A stretch of DNA of 64,000 nucleotides from Paraburkholderia ginsengisoli NBRC 100965 (GTDB lineage: Bacteria > Pseudomonadota > Gammaproteobacteria > Burkholderiales > Burkholderiaceae): contig NZ_BBJF01000011.1 in NCBI RefSeq assembly GCF_000739735.1, positions 62,001-126,000 on the forward strand. The letters run 5' to 3'. Every line of letters starts with the position of its first letter. Position 1 is the stretch's first letter. This document shows positions 32,660 through 41,616 of the stretch, in pieces. Position numbers and translations under genes: made by a program. Below the pieces are notes generated by a model that made no database searches, had not been told where the DNA came from, and saw only the letters and a program-made list of their open reading frames with translations.

Positions 32660-32796
32660 AAAGGAATGAGACGTTCCCGGCCAAAAAAGGCGACGCGATG
32701 TCCTTCGATACGCCGCGCATCGGCCGGTGGCGCTAGCGCCTAGCGGAACACTCGTCCTTACCCCACTTCTCCGCCCTCCGACCCCCAATTTTCCCT

Positions 32797-32826
32797 TTGA
32801 CTCCCCGCGCTCAACCGGCGTATAAC
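32797..32826 (+). promoter_or_regulatory. Promoter of the CopG-type regulator gene
   Basis: TTGACT (32797-32802), an 18-base spacer and TATAAC (32821-32826), each five of six to consensus. The start point would be about 45 bases before the ATG at 32878. Confidence 0.7.
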
Positions 32827-32862
32827 CATCCCAATGGATGTTAATTGGATGGCATCCGGATG
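32826..32862 (+). promoter_or_regulatory. Candidate operator for the CopG-type regulator
   Basis: An imperfect inverted repeat, CCATCCCAAT then ATTGGATGG (one base shorter), overlaps the -10 edge and start point. It is followed by the palindrome CATCCGGATG. Repeated GGATG/CATCC half-sites are typical of ribbon-helix-helix operators, so autorepression is likely (inference). Confidence 0.5.
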
Positions 32863-32877
32863 CTCAAAGGAGTGCAA

Positions 32878-33303
32878 ATGGCCAAACTCAACCTCGTCGA
32901 CAGCTCCCGCCCCAAAGGCGGCGAGACCGAGAAAATCACCATCAACCTGGGTCCGATCGACCTCGGCCAGATCGACCTGCTGGTCGAAGAAGGCTTTTAC
33001 TCGAACCGCACCGACCTGATTCGCACTGCGATCCGCAATCAGCTCGCGGTGCACGCGCAGGTCGTCACCGAAACGGTGACGCGACGCGCGATGGTGCTCG
33101 GCTTGCAGCACTTCTCGCGACAAGACCTCGAAGCCGCCCAGGCCGCGCACGAACAGCTCGACATTCACGTGCTCGGCCTCGCCAGCATCGCCGCTGACGT
33201 GTCACCGGAACTGGCGGCGGCCACGATTGCATCGGTCGTCGTGCTGGGTGCATTCCACGCATCGCCGGCCGTCAAGGCGGCGCTCGCCGGCCGCATCAGT
33301 TAG
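32878..33303 (+). CDS. CopG/ribbon-helix-helix family regulator
   Basis: 141 residues, ATG preceded by AAAGGAG. The N-terminal segment G-G-E-T-E-K-I-T-I-N-L-G-P-I-D-L-G-Q-I-D-L-L-V is the beta strand and first helix of a ribbon-helix-helix DNA-binding unit, and Y-S-N-R-T-D-L-I-R-T-A-I-R-N-Q-L is the second helix. The C-terminal half is Ala-rich and ends with a hydrophobic stretch. No toxin gene partners it. The next gene, 96 bases downstream on the same strand, is an esterase, so it may control that gene as well as itself. Confidence 0.8.
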   Translation: MAKLNLVDSSRPKGGETEKITINLGPIDLGQIDLLVEEGFYSNRTDLIRTAIRNQLAVHAQVVTETVTRRAMVLGLQHFSRQDLEAAQAAHEQLDIHVLGLASIAADVSPELAAATIASVVVLGAFHASPAVKAALAGRIS

Positions 33304-33399
33304 GCGCTTCACCCGACTCATCATGTGGCTGAACCGGTGGTTCGTTACCGGCTCATTCACGCCACCCCGCAAGTCAACGCAAGGCCAACGCGAACCATC

Positions 33400-34554
33400 A
33401 TGAACATGAACGAAGATTTTCTGAAGTCGATGACAGACGCCTTCGAACTGCTACGCTCGAAGGGCCCCAACGAAGCGACCGCCGCAGTCCAACGCGCGCT
33501 CGCAGGCGCCAACGTTCAGGCAGGCCCGGCGCACGCCACCCACACACGGACGACCGCAAACGACTGGGCGCAAGCCTGGGCCAAGGTTCAAACGCAAACG
33601 CAACCGCAACCGCAAGCCCAGCCATCGGCTCAGGCGCAGCGCTACACGTATACGGGCCCCAAGCCGCACGCCCCTGCGCAATACACCGTCGACGCCGACA
33701 CACCCGGCACCTTCAGCACACACACCTTCAGCAACAGCGCGGGTCAGCGTCAGTACAAGCTGTACGTGCCGGCCGTCTATAACAACGAGCCGGTGCCGCT
33801 GATCGTGATGCTGCACGGCTGCACGCAGAACGCTGACGACTTCGCGGCCGGCACGCGCATGAATGAAATGGCCGAGCGTCACGGCTTTATCGTCGTGTAT
33901 CCGAATCAGTCGCAGACGGCCAACCATTCGAAGTGCTGGAACTGGTTCAAGCCTGCCGATCAGCAGCGCGATCAAGGCGAACCGTCGTTGATCGCGGGCA
34001 TCACGCGCGAGGTAATGACGCGCTATCGCGTCGATGCCGCGCGAGTGTGCGTCGCGGGTTTATCGGCGGGTGGCGCGATGGCGGACATCATGCTGAAGAC
34101 CTCACCCGATCTGTACGCCGCCGCCTGCGTGCATTCGGGTCTCGCCTCCGGCTGCGCGAAGGACCTGCCGTCGGCGCTTGCCGCGATGAAGGGCGGCAAG
34201 CCGCCTCGCAGCCGCGCGCGCAGCATGCCGCAGCGTCCACTGATCGTGTTTCATGGTGACGCGGACACGACGGTGCATATGTCGAATGCGCTTGAACTCG
34301 TCGCGTCCTTCGATGCAAGCGCCACGACTGCGAGCGCGCCGTCGGCTTCGATCGACGGAGCGGGCAAGCATCGCGGCGCGACGTTGCAACGGCTCGTCGC
34401 GGCCAACGGCATCGAAGCGGAGTACTGGTCGATTCACGGCGCGGGACACGCGTGGGCCGGCGGTAGTCAGCGCGGGTCGTATACGGATCCCGCGGGACCC
34501 GACGCCACGGCGGAGATGCTGCGATTTTTCCTCGCTCATCCACGCGCGCAATAA
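33400..34554 (+). CDS. PHB-depolymerase-family alpha/beta hydrolase
   Basis: 384 residues. Residues 1-110 are a poorly conserved Gln/Pro/Ala-rich region (a run of T-Q-T-Q-P-Q-P-Q-A-Q). The catalytic domain begins near 120 with Y-K-L-Y-V-P-A-V-Y-N-N. H-G-C-T-Q-N-A-D-D-F forms the oxyanion region. The nucleophile Ser is in G-L-S-A-G-G-A-M-A, the Asp in F-H-G-D-A-D-T-T-V, and the His in G-A-G-H-A-W-A-G-G. Family members hydrolyse polyhydroxybutyrate oligomers or feruloyl/acetyl esters. No signal peptide is seen, so it is probably intracellular and linked to PHB granule turnover. The start at 33400 (MNMNEDF) is preferred over upstream in-frame codons. Confidence 0.85.
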   Translation: MNMNEDFLKSMTDAFELLRSKGPNEATAAVQRALAGANVQAGPAHATHTRTTANDWAQAWAKVQTQTQPQPQAQPSAQAQRYTYTGPKPHAPAQYTVDADTPGTFSTHTFSNSAGQRQYKLYVPAVYNNEPVPLIVMLHGCTQNADDFAAGTRMNEMAERHGFIVVYPNQSQTANHSKCWNWFKPADQQRDQGEPSLIAGITREVMTRYRVDAARVCVAGLSAGGAMADIMLKTSPDLYAAACVHSGLASGCAKDLPSALAAMKGGKPPRSRARSMPQRPLIVFHGDADTTVHMSNALELVASFDASATTASAPSASIDGAGKHRGATLQRLVAANGIEAEYWSIHGAGHAWAGGSQRGSYTDPAGPDATAEMLRFFLAHPRAQ

Positions 34555-34557
34555 GCA

Positions 34558-34591
34558 GCATACGGGCGACGAGAAAACGTCGCCCGTATGC
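34558..34591 (+). terminator. Strong hairpin after the esterase gene
   Basis: A perfect 14-bp stem (GCATACGGGCGACG with CGTCGCCCGTATGC) with loop AGAAAA, 4 bases after the stop. No T tract follows, so it may act as an mRNA 3' stabiliser or a weak terminator. Confidence 0.6.
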
Positions 34592-34781
34592 TCGAACGGA
34601 TTCCATGTTCTTCAATGCGGCGACCGTAAGCACGAACACCGCAGCGGTTCATGAGAGGGCGAACGTCGAGATGGAATCGCGCGCATCATTGGCAGATAAA
34701 GCAAGGCGCGCCGCGCGTCCCTGCCTCAAGTCTCATGCCATGCAACCACGTGGCGCATCAACTTGCCCGCAACGCGTCGTC

Positions 34782-35591
34782 CTAAGCCGCGACCGGACAC
34801 CCCGCCTGCTCAAGCACCGCTTGCGCATGCTGCTGCAGATCGCCACTCGCGAGCGGGGCATCGGGCGTGCGTACCCATGCGGCGATGCGCAGCGTTGCGC
34901 CGCCGTCGTCCGGATAGTTCGCGACGGTAACGACCGGCGCAAGCGTCGCTCCGCCGAGCACACGCGGTTCGTCGGCCACCAGTTTCTTCAATTCGCCGAT
35001 CGCGGCATCGACGTCCTTGCGCTGCGCCAACTCCACTTCGACCTCGATGCGTTGCGTGCCGCCGCTACTGTAGTTGATGACCGGATTGCTCCAGATCTGA
35101 CTGTTCGGCACGAACACCGCGTTGCCGTCGCCACGCTCGATCCGCGTGGTAAACAGCCCCACCTCGCGTACGATGCCGGCCGCCGCGCCACTGCCTTCGA
35201 TCACGTCGCCGACGCGAAACGGCCGCAGCAACAGCAGCATCATGCCGGCCGCGATGTTCTGCAACGTGCCTTGCAACGCGAGGCCGATTGCGAGACCTGC
35301 CGCGCCGAGCACGGCAAGCACGCTGGCGGTCGCGATACCGACTTCGCCGAGCGCCGCGATGAAGGCCAGCACGCGCACTGCCCACGTGCCCATCGCGGCG
35401 AGCATCGGTGCGAGCGTCGGGTCCGCATGCGTGCGGGCCAGCGCTTTGGCGAACATCGCGCCGATCCGGTTCGACAGCCACCAGCCGACCACGACGATCA
35501 GTACGGCCAACGCGACATGAAGAACGTCATGCGTCATCGTGACGAGCAGCGACGGTTGGAAATGCAATAGACGGGCAAGGAGATCGTTCAT
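34782..35591 (-). CDS. MscS-family small mechanosensitive channel
   Basis: A 269-residue inner-membrane protein with three transmembrane helices (about residues 23-40, 65-85, 90-125). The pore-lining helix is Gly/Ala-rich (G-A-A-G-L-A-I-G-L-A-L-Q-G-T-L-Q-N-I-A-A-G). The conserved R-P-F-R-V-G-D-V-I-E and F-V-P-N-S-Q-I signature follows, leading into a C-terminal cage domain. Such channels release solutes under hypo-osmotic shock. Size is that of basic MscS. It is transcribed toward the esterase gene. Confidence 0.93.
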   Translation of the reverse strand: MNDLLARLLHFQPSLLVTMTHDVLHVALAVLIVVVGWWLSNRIGAMFAKALARTHADPTLAPMLAAMGTWAVRVLAFIAALGEVGIATASVLAVLGAAGLAIGLALQGTLQNIAAGMMLLLLRPFRVGDVIEGSGAAAGIVREVGLFTTRIERGDGNAVFVPNSQIWSNPVINYSSGGTQRIEVEVELAQRKDVDAAIGELKKLVADEPRVLGGATLAPVVTVANYPDDGGATLRIAAWVRTPDAPLASGDLQQHAQAVLEQAGCPVAA

Positions 35592-35734
35592 CGTGAATGT
35601 GCGTTCCGTGGCGGGAAATGTGCTCCCGATGCGAGGCAGCAGAATGCGTTCCCGGCCCGAGGCGTAAAACGCTACGAGGCATACGGCTTGCTGCGTTGCT
35701 TATCCGCATCCCTCAAGCAAAAAGGAGTAGCCCG

Positions 35735-35959
35735 ATGTCCACGCGTTTCAAACTGCACGACCGCGTCAGTTGGAACACGCCGCAAGGTATGACGCAAGGC
35801 AAGATCGTGCGTGTCATTTCTACTCACGCGACGGTGGACGGCCGAACCGTCGACGCGTCGAAATCCGACCTGCATTACGAAGTGGAAAGCGAGAAAAGCG
35901 GCAAGCATGCCGTCCATCGCGGGGACGCGCTGCAGCGTCTGCAAGATCGGAAAGAATGA
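35735..35959 (+). CDS. DUF2945 (HVA1-like) small protein
   Basis: A 74-residue protein after AAAGGAG. F-K-L-H-D-R-V-S-W-N-T-P-Q-G, G-K-I-V-R-V and Y-E-V-E-S-E-K-S-G-K-x-A-V-H-R are the core of DUF2945, a small beta-barrel (Tudor-like) domain found across bacteria and fungi. The molecular function is unknown. It is monocistronic between the divergent MscS gene and the convergent GGDEF/EAL gene. Confidence 0.85.
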   Translation: MSTRFKLHDRVSWNTPQGMTQGKIVRVISTHATVDGRTVDASKSDLHYEVESEKSGKHAVHRGDALQRLQDRKE

Positions 35960-36061
35960 GAGGGACGCGACCCGAGCGATGAACGCGGCGTCAACCCGGA
36001 CAAAGGTGGACAAAGGGGCCACGACATTTGATACGGATCGCTAATCAAATCCACTCACGTA

Positions 36062-37774
36062 TCACGTCGTACCGAGCGGCTTCAACACATTGCGTAGCGC
36101 GGCAATCGTGATCGGCCGTGAAAACCAGAAGCCTTGCGCCTCGTCGCAACCGAGCGCTTCCAGTTGCGCGGCCTGCTCGGCCGTCTCCACGCCTTCGGCC
36201 GTCACGCGCAGTTTGAGCGCGTGCGCCATCGCGATGATCGCACCCACCAGCGCCGCGCATTGCGGGTCGGTGCTCATGCCCATCACAAACGAGCGATCGA
36301 TTTTCAGCCGGTTCAACGGAAAGCGCGTCAGATAGGCGAGGCTCGAATAGCCGGTGCCGAAGTCGTCCACCGCGACCTCGACGCCCAGTTCGCGCAACGC
36401 ATGCAGCGTCTGCAACGCGAGCTCGGTGTCGCCGAGCAGTACGCCTTCGGTGATCTCGACTTCGAGATACGACGGATCGAGCGCGGCATCCTCCAGCGCT
36501 TCGCGGATCGTCTCGAACAGGTTCTGCCGCTGGAACTGTTGCGGCGACACGTTCACCGCGACGCGCGGCAACGTGCCGGTCTGCCGGAGCAGTTTGCCCG
36601 CATCGCGGCACGCGGTACGGATCACCCATTCGCCGATCTGCTCGATCAGACCCGCCTCTTCCGCGACCGGCACGAATTCGACCGGACTGATCAAACCGCG
36701 TTGCGGATGATTCCAGCGCAGCAGCGTCTCCACTTGCGCGATGCGTCCGGTCGCGAGCGTCACCTGCGGTTGATACACGAGATGTAGTTGCTGGCGTTCG
36801 AGCGCTTCACGCAACATCCGTTCGAGTTCGAAGCGGCGCGCCGCCTGGCCTTCGAGCGCAGTGGAAAAGCGCCGCACCGCATTGCCGCTGACCGCCGAGG
36901 CCGCCGACAACGCGACGCCCGCACGACGCATCAACGTCGGCGCATCGCTGCCATCGGCCGGATACGCGACGATGCCGATGCTCGCGGTGACGTTCAGCGT
37001 GGTCCCGGCGTAGTCGATCGATTCGGCGATTCGGCCGAGCGCTTCGGCGGCGAAGGCATCGGCCGCCGCGCCGCTTTCGTTGATCAGCAACGCGAACTGC
37101 GTGCCGCCGATCGACGCGATCGTGCCGTCGTTCGGAAAGAGACCACGCAGCCGTTCGCCGACGATCTGCAACACGAGCTCAGCCGCGTGCAGACCGAGCG
37201 CGTCGCGCAGTTTGCGCAGGTGATCGAGCTCGGCGACCAATACGGTGAACCCGGTGCCGCTGCGCTGGCAGCGCGCGATGGTCAGTTCGAGGCGCTCGGT
37301 GAACAGCGTCTGGTTCGGCAAGCGGGTCACGCCGTCGTGGTGCGCGACGTACCAGAGCCGCGCCTCGGATTGCGCGTAGCGCGTCATGTCGATCGCGATG
37401 CCGACGTAACGCGTGGCTGTGCACGCCTGTGCGCCGAGTTGCAGCGGCCCGGCGCCGAACGGCGCAAGCGCGAGCACCACGCGAACCGGCGAGCCGTTGC
37501 GCCGCACGTAATTCCACTCGCCTTCGTAGCGCGAAGTGATCGACGCCAGCGACGGCAGCTCCGCGTGACGTTTTGCGAGTTCCGCGGGATCGTGCAGCGA
37601 GTCGAAGCTACGCCGGCCGATCAGTTCATCGGCGGCAAAGCCGGTCAGTTTTTCGAAGGCGGCGTTGACGGTGTCGAAGGTGCCGTCCGCGGTACAGATG
37701 AACATGCCGTAGGGCGCCGCTGCGAGCGCGGCGTTCGCTATGGCGTTCGCTTCGGCGTTGATAGGGTCTTGCAT
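36062..37774 (-). CDS. PAS-GGDEF-EAL c-di-GMP phosphodiesterase candidate
   Basis: 570 residues: a PAS domain (about 10-140, F-D-T-V-N-A-A-F-E-K-L-T-G), a GGDEF domain (about 145-310) and an EAL domain (about 320-565). The cyclase motif is degenerate, G-G-T-Q-F instead of GGDEF, so diguanylate cyclase activity is unlikely. The EAL centre looks intact apart from E-T-L for E-A-L: N-V-S-P-Q-Q-F, E-I-T-E-G, V-D-D-F-G-T-G-Y-S-S-L, K-I-D-R-S-F-V and E-G-V-E. It is therefore most likely a phosphodiesterase lowering cyclic di-GMP. There is no transmembrane segment, so it is cytoplasmic with a PAS sensor input. Confidence 0.9.
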   Translation of the reverse strand: MQDPINAEANAIANAALAAAPYGMFICTADGTFDTVNAAFEKLTGFAADELIGRRSFDSLHDPAELAKRHAELPSLASITSRYEGEWNYVRRNGSPVRVVLALAPFGAGPLQLGAQACTATRYVGIAIDMTRYAQSEARLWYVAHHDGVTRLPNQTLFTERLELTIARCQRSGTGFTVLVAELDHLRKLRDALGLHAAELVLQIVGERLRGLFPNDGTIASIGGTQFALLINESGAAADAFAAEALGRIAESIDYAGTTLNVTASIGIVAYPADGSDAPTLMRRAGVALSAASAVSGNAVRRFSTALEGQAARRFELERMLREALERQQLHLVYQPQVTLATGRIAQVETLLRWNHPQRGLISPVEFVPVAEEAGLIEQIGEWVIRTACRDAGKLLRQTGTLPRVAVNVSPQQFQRQNLFETIREALEDAALDPSYLEVEITEGVLLGDTELALQTLHALRELGVEVAVDDFGTGYSSLAYLTRFPLNRLKIDRSFVMGMSTDPQCAALVGAIIAMAHALKLRVTAEGVETAEQAAQLEALGCDEAQGFWFSRPITIAALRNVLKPLGTT

Positions 37775-37942
37775 CGCGCCGGCCTTTTTTGTTTGTCCTG
37801 ACTAGTGGAAGCGATTTGAGCGTGTCTTTCGATGCTTCGCGGCGCATTGGCGGCGGCATTCAGGCGCGGGAAGAAAACCTCAGGCCGCGTATCTCCAGAA
37901 CGGCTCCACTCCTCGCGCGCATACCCGAGCGTTGCGCGTCGC

Positions 37943-38452
37943 TCAGGACACCGACGTCGCGCGCGGCAACGCCGCTTCGATGAACACCGCGCACAGCGCT
38001 TCCATGCCCTTCGCGTCTTCCGCGTCGAAGCGGGCGACGACCGGGCTATCCACATCCCATACGCCGATCAGCGTACCGTCGGGCGCGACGAGCGGCACGA
38101 CGATTTCCGATTGCGACGCCGAATCGCACGCGATATGGCCGGGAAACTCGTGCACGTCGCGCACGACCTGGGTCTGGCTGGTTTGCGCGGCCGTGCCGCA
38201 TACGCCCTTGCCGAGCGCGATGCGCACGCACGCGGGCTTGCCCTGGAACGGTCCGACGACCAGTTCGCGGCCATCGTGGAAGTAGAAGCCGGCCCAATTC
38301 AGATCGCTCAGCGAATGGAACACGAACGCGGAAAAATTCGCGGCGTTGGCGATCCAGTCGGTTTCGTCGGCGAGCAGCGCGCGCGCCTGGGCGACCAGTT
38401 CTTCGTAGTGCGCGGCTTTGGGCAGATGCGAGGCGGAGGAGACTTCGAACAT
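37943..38452 (-). CDS. msrC: Free methionine-(R)-sulfoxide reductase (GAF type)
   Basis: A 169-residue single-GAF cytoplasmic enzyme that reduces free Met-R-sulfoxide with thioredoxin. It aligns closely with E. coli fRMsr: N-W-A-G-F-Y, G-P-F-Q-G-K-P-A-C-V-R-I, G-K-G-V-C-G-T-A, H-I-A-C-D-S-A-S-Q-S-E-I-V-V-P-L and G-V-W-D-V-D-S. All three catalytic/resolving cysteines are present. It is transcribed alone. Confidence 0.93.
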   Translation of the reverse strand: MFEVSSASHLPKAAHYEELVAQARALLADETDWIANAANFSAFVFHSLSDLNWAGFYFHDGRELVVGPFQGKPACVRIALGKGVCGTAAQTSQTQVVRDVHEFPGHIACDSASQSEIVVPLVAPDGTLIGVWDVDSPVVARFDAEDAKGMEALCAVFIEAALPRATSVS

Positions 38453-38650
38453 GACGGCGTCCGTGATGAAAGCGGGAAGAAAACAGCGAGGCGTGCAGTG
38501 TAAAGCAAGCGGACGTTTACTTCACGGCGCGCCAGGGGTGCGGGGCGACGCTATCGTGCTGGGCCTCAGCCTGGGTTGCCCAGATGCAGCGATGCGACCC
38601 GCGCAGGAACGCGGCCCGGTGCCCCGACCTGAACCTCAAACGCCCGCTGC

Positions 38651-39073
38651 TTACTCCACGCCGATAATCACGCTCGACGCCTTGAAGATCGCCGTCGCCG
38701 CTTTGCCGCTCGCGAGGCCGAGACGCTCGACGCTCTCGTTGGTGATGATCGCCGCGATCTGCGCGCCGCCGGCGCCGATCGTCACTTCCGAATTGACCGC
38801 GCCCTTCGTCACCGCCGACACCGTGCCGGCGATGCAGTTACGTGCCGACACCTGGTTCTTCGCGACGTCGACCATCACGATCACCGACGACGCCTTGACC
38901 AGCGCAAAAGCCTTCTTGCCGGCGGCGAGACCGAGCGACGTCGCGCTGCCGTGTGTGATGATCGCGACGATCTCGAGACCGTCCTGCGTGCGCAGCGTGA
39001 CTTCGTCGTTCACGGCGCCGTGTTTGACTTCAGCCACTTCGCCGGCGAATTGATTGCGTGCGCTGGTTTGCAT
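38651..39073 (-). CDS. Tandem Mop-domain molybdate-binding protein
   Basis: 140 residues made of two about 67-residue repeats of the Mop (molybdopterin-binding/TOBE) fold. The first has S-A-R-N-Q-F-A-G-E-V and K-A-S-S-V-I-V-M-V; the second has S-A-R-N-C-I-A-G-T-V and K-A-S-S-V-I-I-G-V. Such ModG/Mop proteins assemble into hexameric rings or trimers storing several molybdate (or tungstate) ions in the cytoplasm. ATG at 39073 follows AGGAG. No mod transport genes lie nearby. Confidence 0.9.
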   Translation of the reverse strand: MQTSARNQFAGEVAEVKHGAVNDEVTLRTQDGLEIVAIITHGSATSLGLAAGKKAFALVKASSVIVMVDVAKNQVSARNCIAGTVSAVTKGAVNSEVTIGAGGAQIAAIITNESVERLGLASGKAATAIFKASSVIIGVE

Positions 39074-39278
39074 AGCGTGCTCCTGGTTTCGTTCTGGTCT
39101 GAAACGGATGCCGGGGCGATGCCTGTCACCCATCGAGATGATGATCCGAATCCGCATGAGAACACAGAAGCGTTGTGCATGGGCGTGCTTAACGTGACGT
39201 CCGCGCAACATCGCGCAACGCGGCACGGGCCGCCGACGCCGTATCATCGTGTCCTTCGATTCCACCGTGCCGAGCCCT

Positions 39279-40913
39279 ATGTCCGTTGCCGTCCTGTCCC
39301 GCTTCGCCGCTTCATGGCCGAATGCCTGCCGCGCCGCAGTGCTGTGCGCCGCTATCGCGACGCTTGGCGCCTGCAGCAACCTGTCGCCGCCGCGCGACGC
39401 GCACGCGTCCGCCGACACCGTCTCGCTGTTCCCAATCGCCCGTTACGACCAGGACGTCGACCACTGGATCGAACCCGACAGCCCCGGCTACGACCAGCCG
39501 TTCCTGAGCCCGGCCGATCAGCAGGCGCACTTCAGCGCGCTCTACGCGCGCTACTTCGGCGCCGGCCTGAACGCACCGTCGCCGTGGAATGCCGCTTACG
39601 TGACGATGCGCGTGTACCGGCAGCAAGGCGCCGACATTGCCGCGTTGCAGCAGCGGCGTATCGCGAAGTTCGACAACACCGGCAAAAGCGGCGCGGCGCT
39701 CGGCTACGGCGAGAACTTCCGGCCGCGCGACAAGGCGTGGATCGACGCGATCGCGCAGAACATGGACGTCGCGCAGTTCACGCAAACGCCGGTCTATCAG
39801 CCCGGGCGCCGCGCGATCGCCACCACGAACCTGATGGTGCGCGAGCTGCCGACCATCGACCCGTCGTTCTACGATCATCGCCTGGCCGGCGAAGGCTATC
39901 CGTTCGACAACCTGCAGATTTCGGCGGTGCGGCCGGGCACGCCGCTGTATGTGCTGGGCAGCAGCGTCGACGGCGCATGGCATTACGTGCAGACGCCCGA
40001 TGTCCAGGGCTGGGTGCGCAGCGACGGCGTCGCGCTGGCCGACGACCGCTTCGTCGACGCATGGCGCGCCGCGACCGGCAAAGCGCTCGGCGCGGTGACG
40101 GTGGCGTCGGCGCCGGTACGCGACAGCCGCGGCGTGTTTCGCTTCGACGCACCGGCGGGGACGGTGCTGCCGCTGTCGCCGGCGTGGTCCGAAACGCGCG
40201 CACAAGCCGCACACGCCACGCACGAGGCGGCACCCGACGCCTCGGCCCGCGACACGGGCAGCGCCGCTCAAGCCGCGGCGACGCGCGAAGTGCTGGTGCC
40301 GATTCGCGATGCCGACGGCCGCGCGCTGATCCGCAGCGCCACGCTGAGCGACGCGCAAATCGCGCCGATGCCGCTCGCCGCCACACCGCGCCATCTGGCG
40401 ATGCTGATGAAGACGCTCATCGGGCGGCCGTATGGCTGGGGCAATAGCGGGCTCTACAACGACTGTTCGTCGGAACTGCAGAGCATTTTCGCCGCGTTCG
40501 GCGTGTGGCTGCCGCGCCATTCGTCGACGCAGATGAGCGCTGGGCGCATGACCGACCTGTCCGCGTCGACGCCCGCGCAGCGGCTCGACTATCTCGCCCG
40601 GCACGGCGAGCCGTTTCGCACGCTGATCTACATAGGCGGCCACGTGATGCTGTACATCGGCAAGACCACGCGCGACGGCGTCACAGTGCCGGTCGTGTAT
40701 CAGGACGTGTGGGGCTTGCGGCCAGCGGATAACAGCCGGCGCGCGGTGATCGGCGGCTCGGTGATCCTGCCGCTGTTCGAGCACATTCCCGAGGACGCCA
40801 CGCTGCAATCGCTGGCGGCCACGCGGACATTCCAGATCAGCATTCTCGGCGCGCCGGGCGGCGCCGCCGCGCCGTCGTCTGCGCCGATGGACGAAGATAA
40901 TCCGGCGGGTTGA
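39279..40913 (+). CDS. SH3/NlpC-P60 lipoprotein peptidase
   Basis: 544 residues with a lipoprotein signal (hydrophobic A-A-V-L-C-A-A-I-A-T-L-G-A-C, lipobox L-G-A-C, Cys near 31). Next come an N-terminal NlpC-associated domain (about 50-180) and two SH3-like regions (about 180-330) with G-W-V-R-S-D-G-V. The catalytic NlpC/P60 domain (about 370-500) has Cys in Y-N-D-C-S-S-E and His in G-G-H-V-M-L-Y-I-G. This order matches gamma-D-glutamyl-diamino-acid endopeptidases such as YkfC-like enzymes, acting on muropeptides at the envelope. The ATG at 39279 is chosen; an in-frame GTG lies 30 bases earlier. Confidence 0.88.
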   Translation: MSVAVLSRFAASWPNACRAAVLCAAIATLGACSNLSPPRDAHASADTVSLFPIARYDQDVDHWIEPDSPGYDQPFLSPADQQAHFSALYARYFGAGLNAPSPWNAAYVTMRVYRQQGADIAALQQRRIAKFDNTGKSGAALGYGENFRPRDKAWIDAIAQNMDVAQFTQTPVYQPGRRAIATTNLMVRELPTIDPSFYDHRLAGEGYPFDNLQISAVRPGTPLYVLGSSVDGAWHYVQTPDVQGWVRSDGVALADDRFVDAWRAATGKALGAVTVASAPVRDSRGVFRFDAPAGTVLPLSPAWSETRAQAAHATHEAAPDASARDTGSAAQAAATREVLVPIRDADGRALIRSATLSDAQIAPMPLAATPRHLAMLMKTLIGRPYGWGNSGLYNDCSSELQSIFAAFGVWLPRHSSTQMSAGRMTDLSASTPAQRLDYLARHGEPFRTLIYIGGHVMLYIGKTTRDGVTVPVVYQDVWGLRPADNSRRAVIGGSVILPLFEHIPEDATLQSLAATRTFQISILGAPGGAAAPSSAPMDEDNPAG

Positions 40914-41083
40914 AGCGCGGTTGGCGTACGCAGAGACGACGGCGCTCTCCGCCCCCCACTCCAAAAATATTTTTTCCGGAGTGTCGATCCGGCGTCCCCG
41001 AACTCGTCGTAACGTTGAAGACCTGGCTCACGCAGCCGGTCTTTCAACTCGCGAACCTGTTACTTCAACAAGGAGTCACCGTT

Positions 41084-41557
41084 ATGACCAGCGCCGCTGT
41101 CAAACCGATCCCCGACGGGATGCACTCGCTCACCCCGTATCTGATCTGCGCCAACGCCGCGGACGCCATCGCGTTTTACACGAAGGCCTTCAACGCCGTC
41201 GAACAGGTCCGGCTGCCCGGACCTGGCGGCAAAGTGATGCATGCGAGTCTGAAGATCGGCGATTCGATGCTGATGCTGACCGACGAGTGGCCCGAGCACC
41301 AGGCGTTCGGTCCGGCCACGCTCAAGGGCACGCCGGTCACGATTCACCTCTACGTGCAGGACGTCGACGCCAGTTTCAAACAGGCCGCCGATGCGGGCGC
41401 CACCGTCCTGATGCCCGTCACCGACATGTTCTGGGGCGACCGTTACGGCCAGTTGCAGGACCCGTTCGGCCATCGCTGGTCGCTCGCCACGCACACGCGC
41501 GACCTGAGCCCGGAAGAAATCCAGCAAGCGATGGCCTCGATGAAGTGCGACGGATGA
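41084..41557 (+). CDS. VOC-family protein (PhnB/glyoxalase-like)
   Basis: 157 residues, ATG after AAGGAG. Two beta-alpha-beta-beta-beta units: L-T-P-Y-L-I-C-A-N-A-A-D-A-I-A-F-Y and H-L-Y-V-Q-D-V-D-A-S-F, then W-G-D-R-Y-G-Q-L-Q-D-P-F-G-H-R-W. The family includes glyoxalases, dioxygenases and resistance proteins; the substrate cannot be inferred. It is followed 59 bases later by a second VOC gene. Confidence 0.85.
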   Translation: MTSAAVKPIPDGMHSLTPYLICANAADAIAFYTKAFNAVEQVRLPGPGGKVMHASLKIGDSMLMLTDEWPEHQAFGPATLKGTPVTIHLYVQDVDASFKQAADAGATVLMPVTDMFWGDRYGQLQDPFGHRWSLATHTRDLSPEEIQQAMASMKCDG

Positions 41558-41616
41558 CCTGGCGGGCAGCGCGACGGTAACGCGCGGCCCATCCGCCCGA
41601 CAGCAGGAGAGACGTC

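Noticed and set aside
24606..32700. Possibility that the repeat region is an insertion sequence, integron or CRISPR array
   Set aside because: No transposase, integrase, cas gene, terminal inverted repeats or regularly spaced short repeats. The repeats are long coding paralogues with only a 16-bp junction repeat.
32685..32760. A short frame M-S-F-D-T-P-R-I-G-R-W-R after copy 4
   Set aside because: Only 12 codons, with no ribosome site; probably debris at the right edge of the island.
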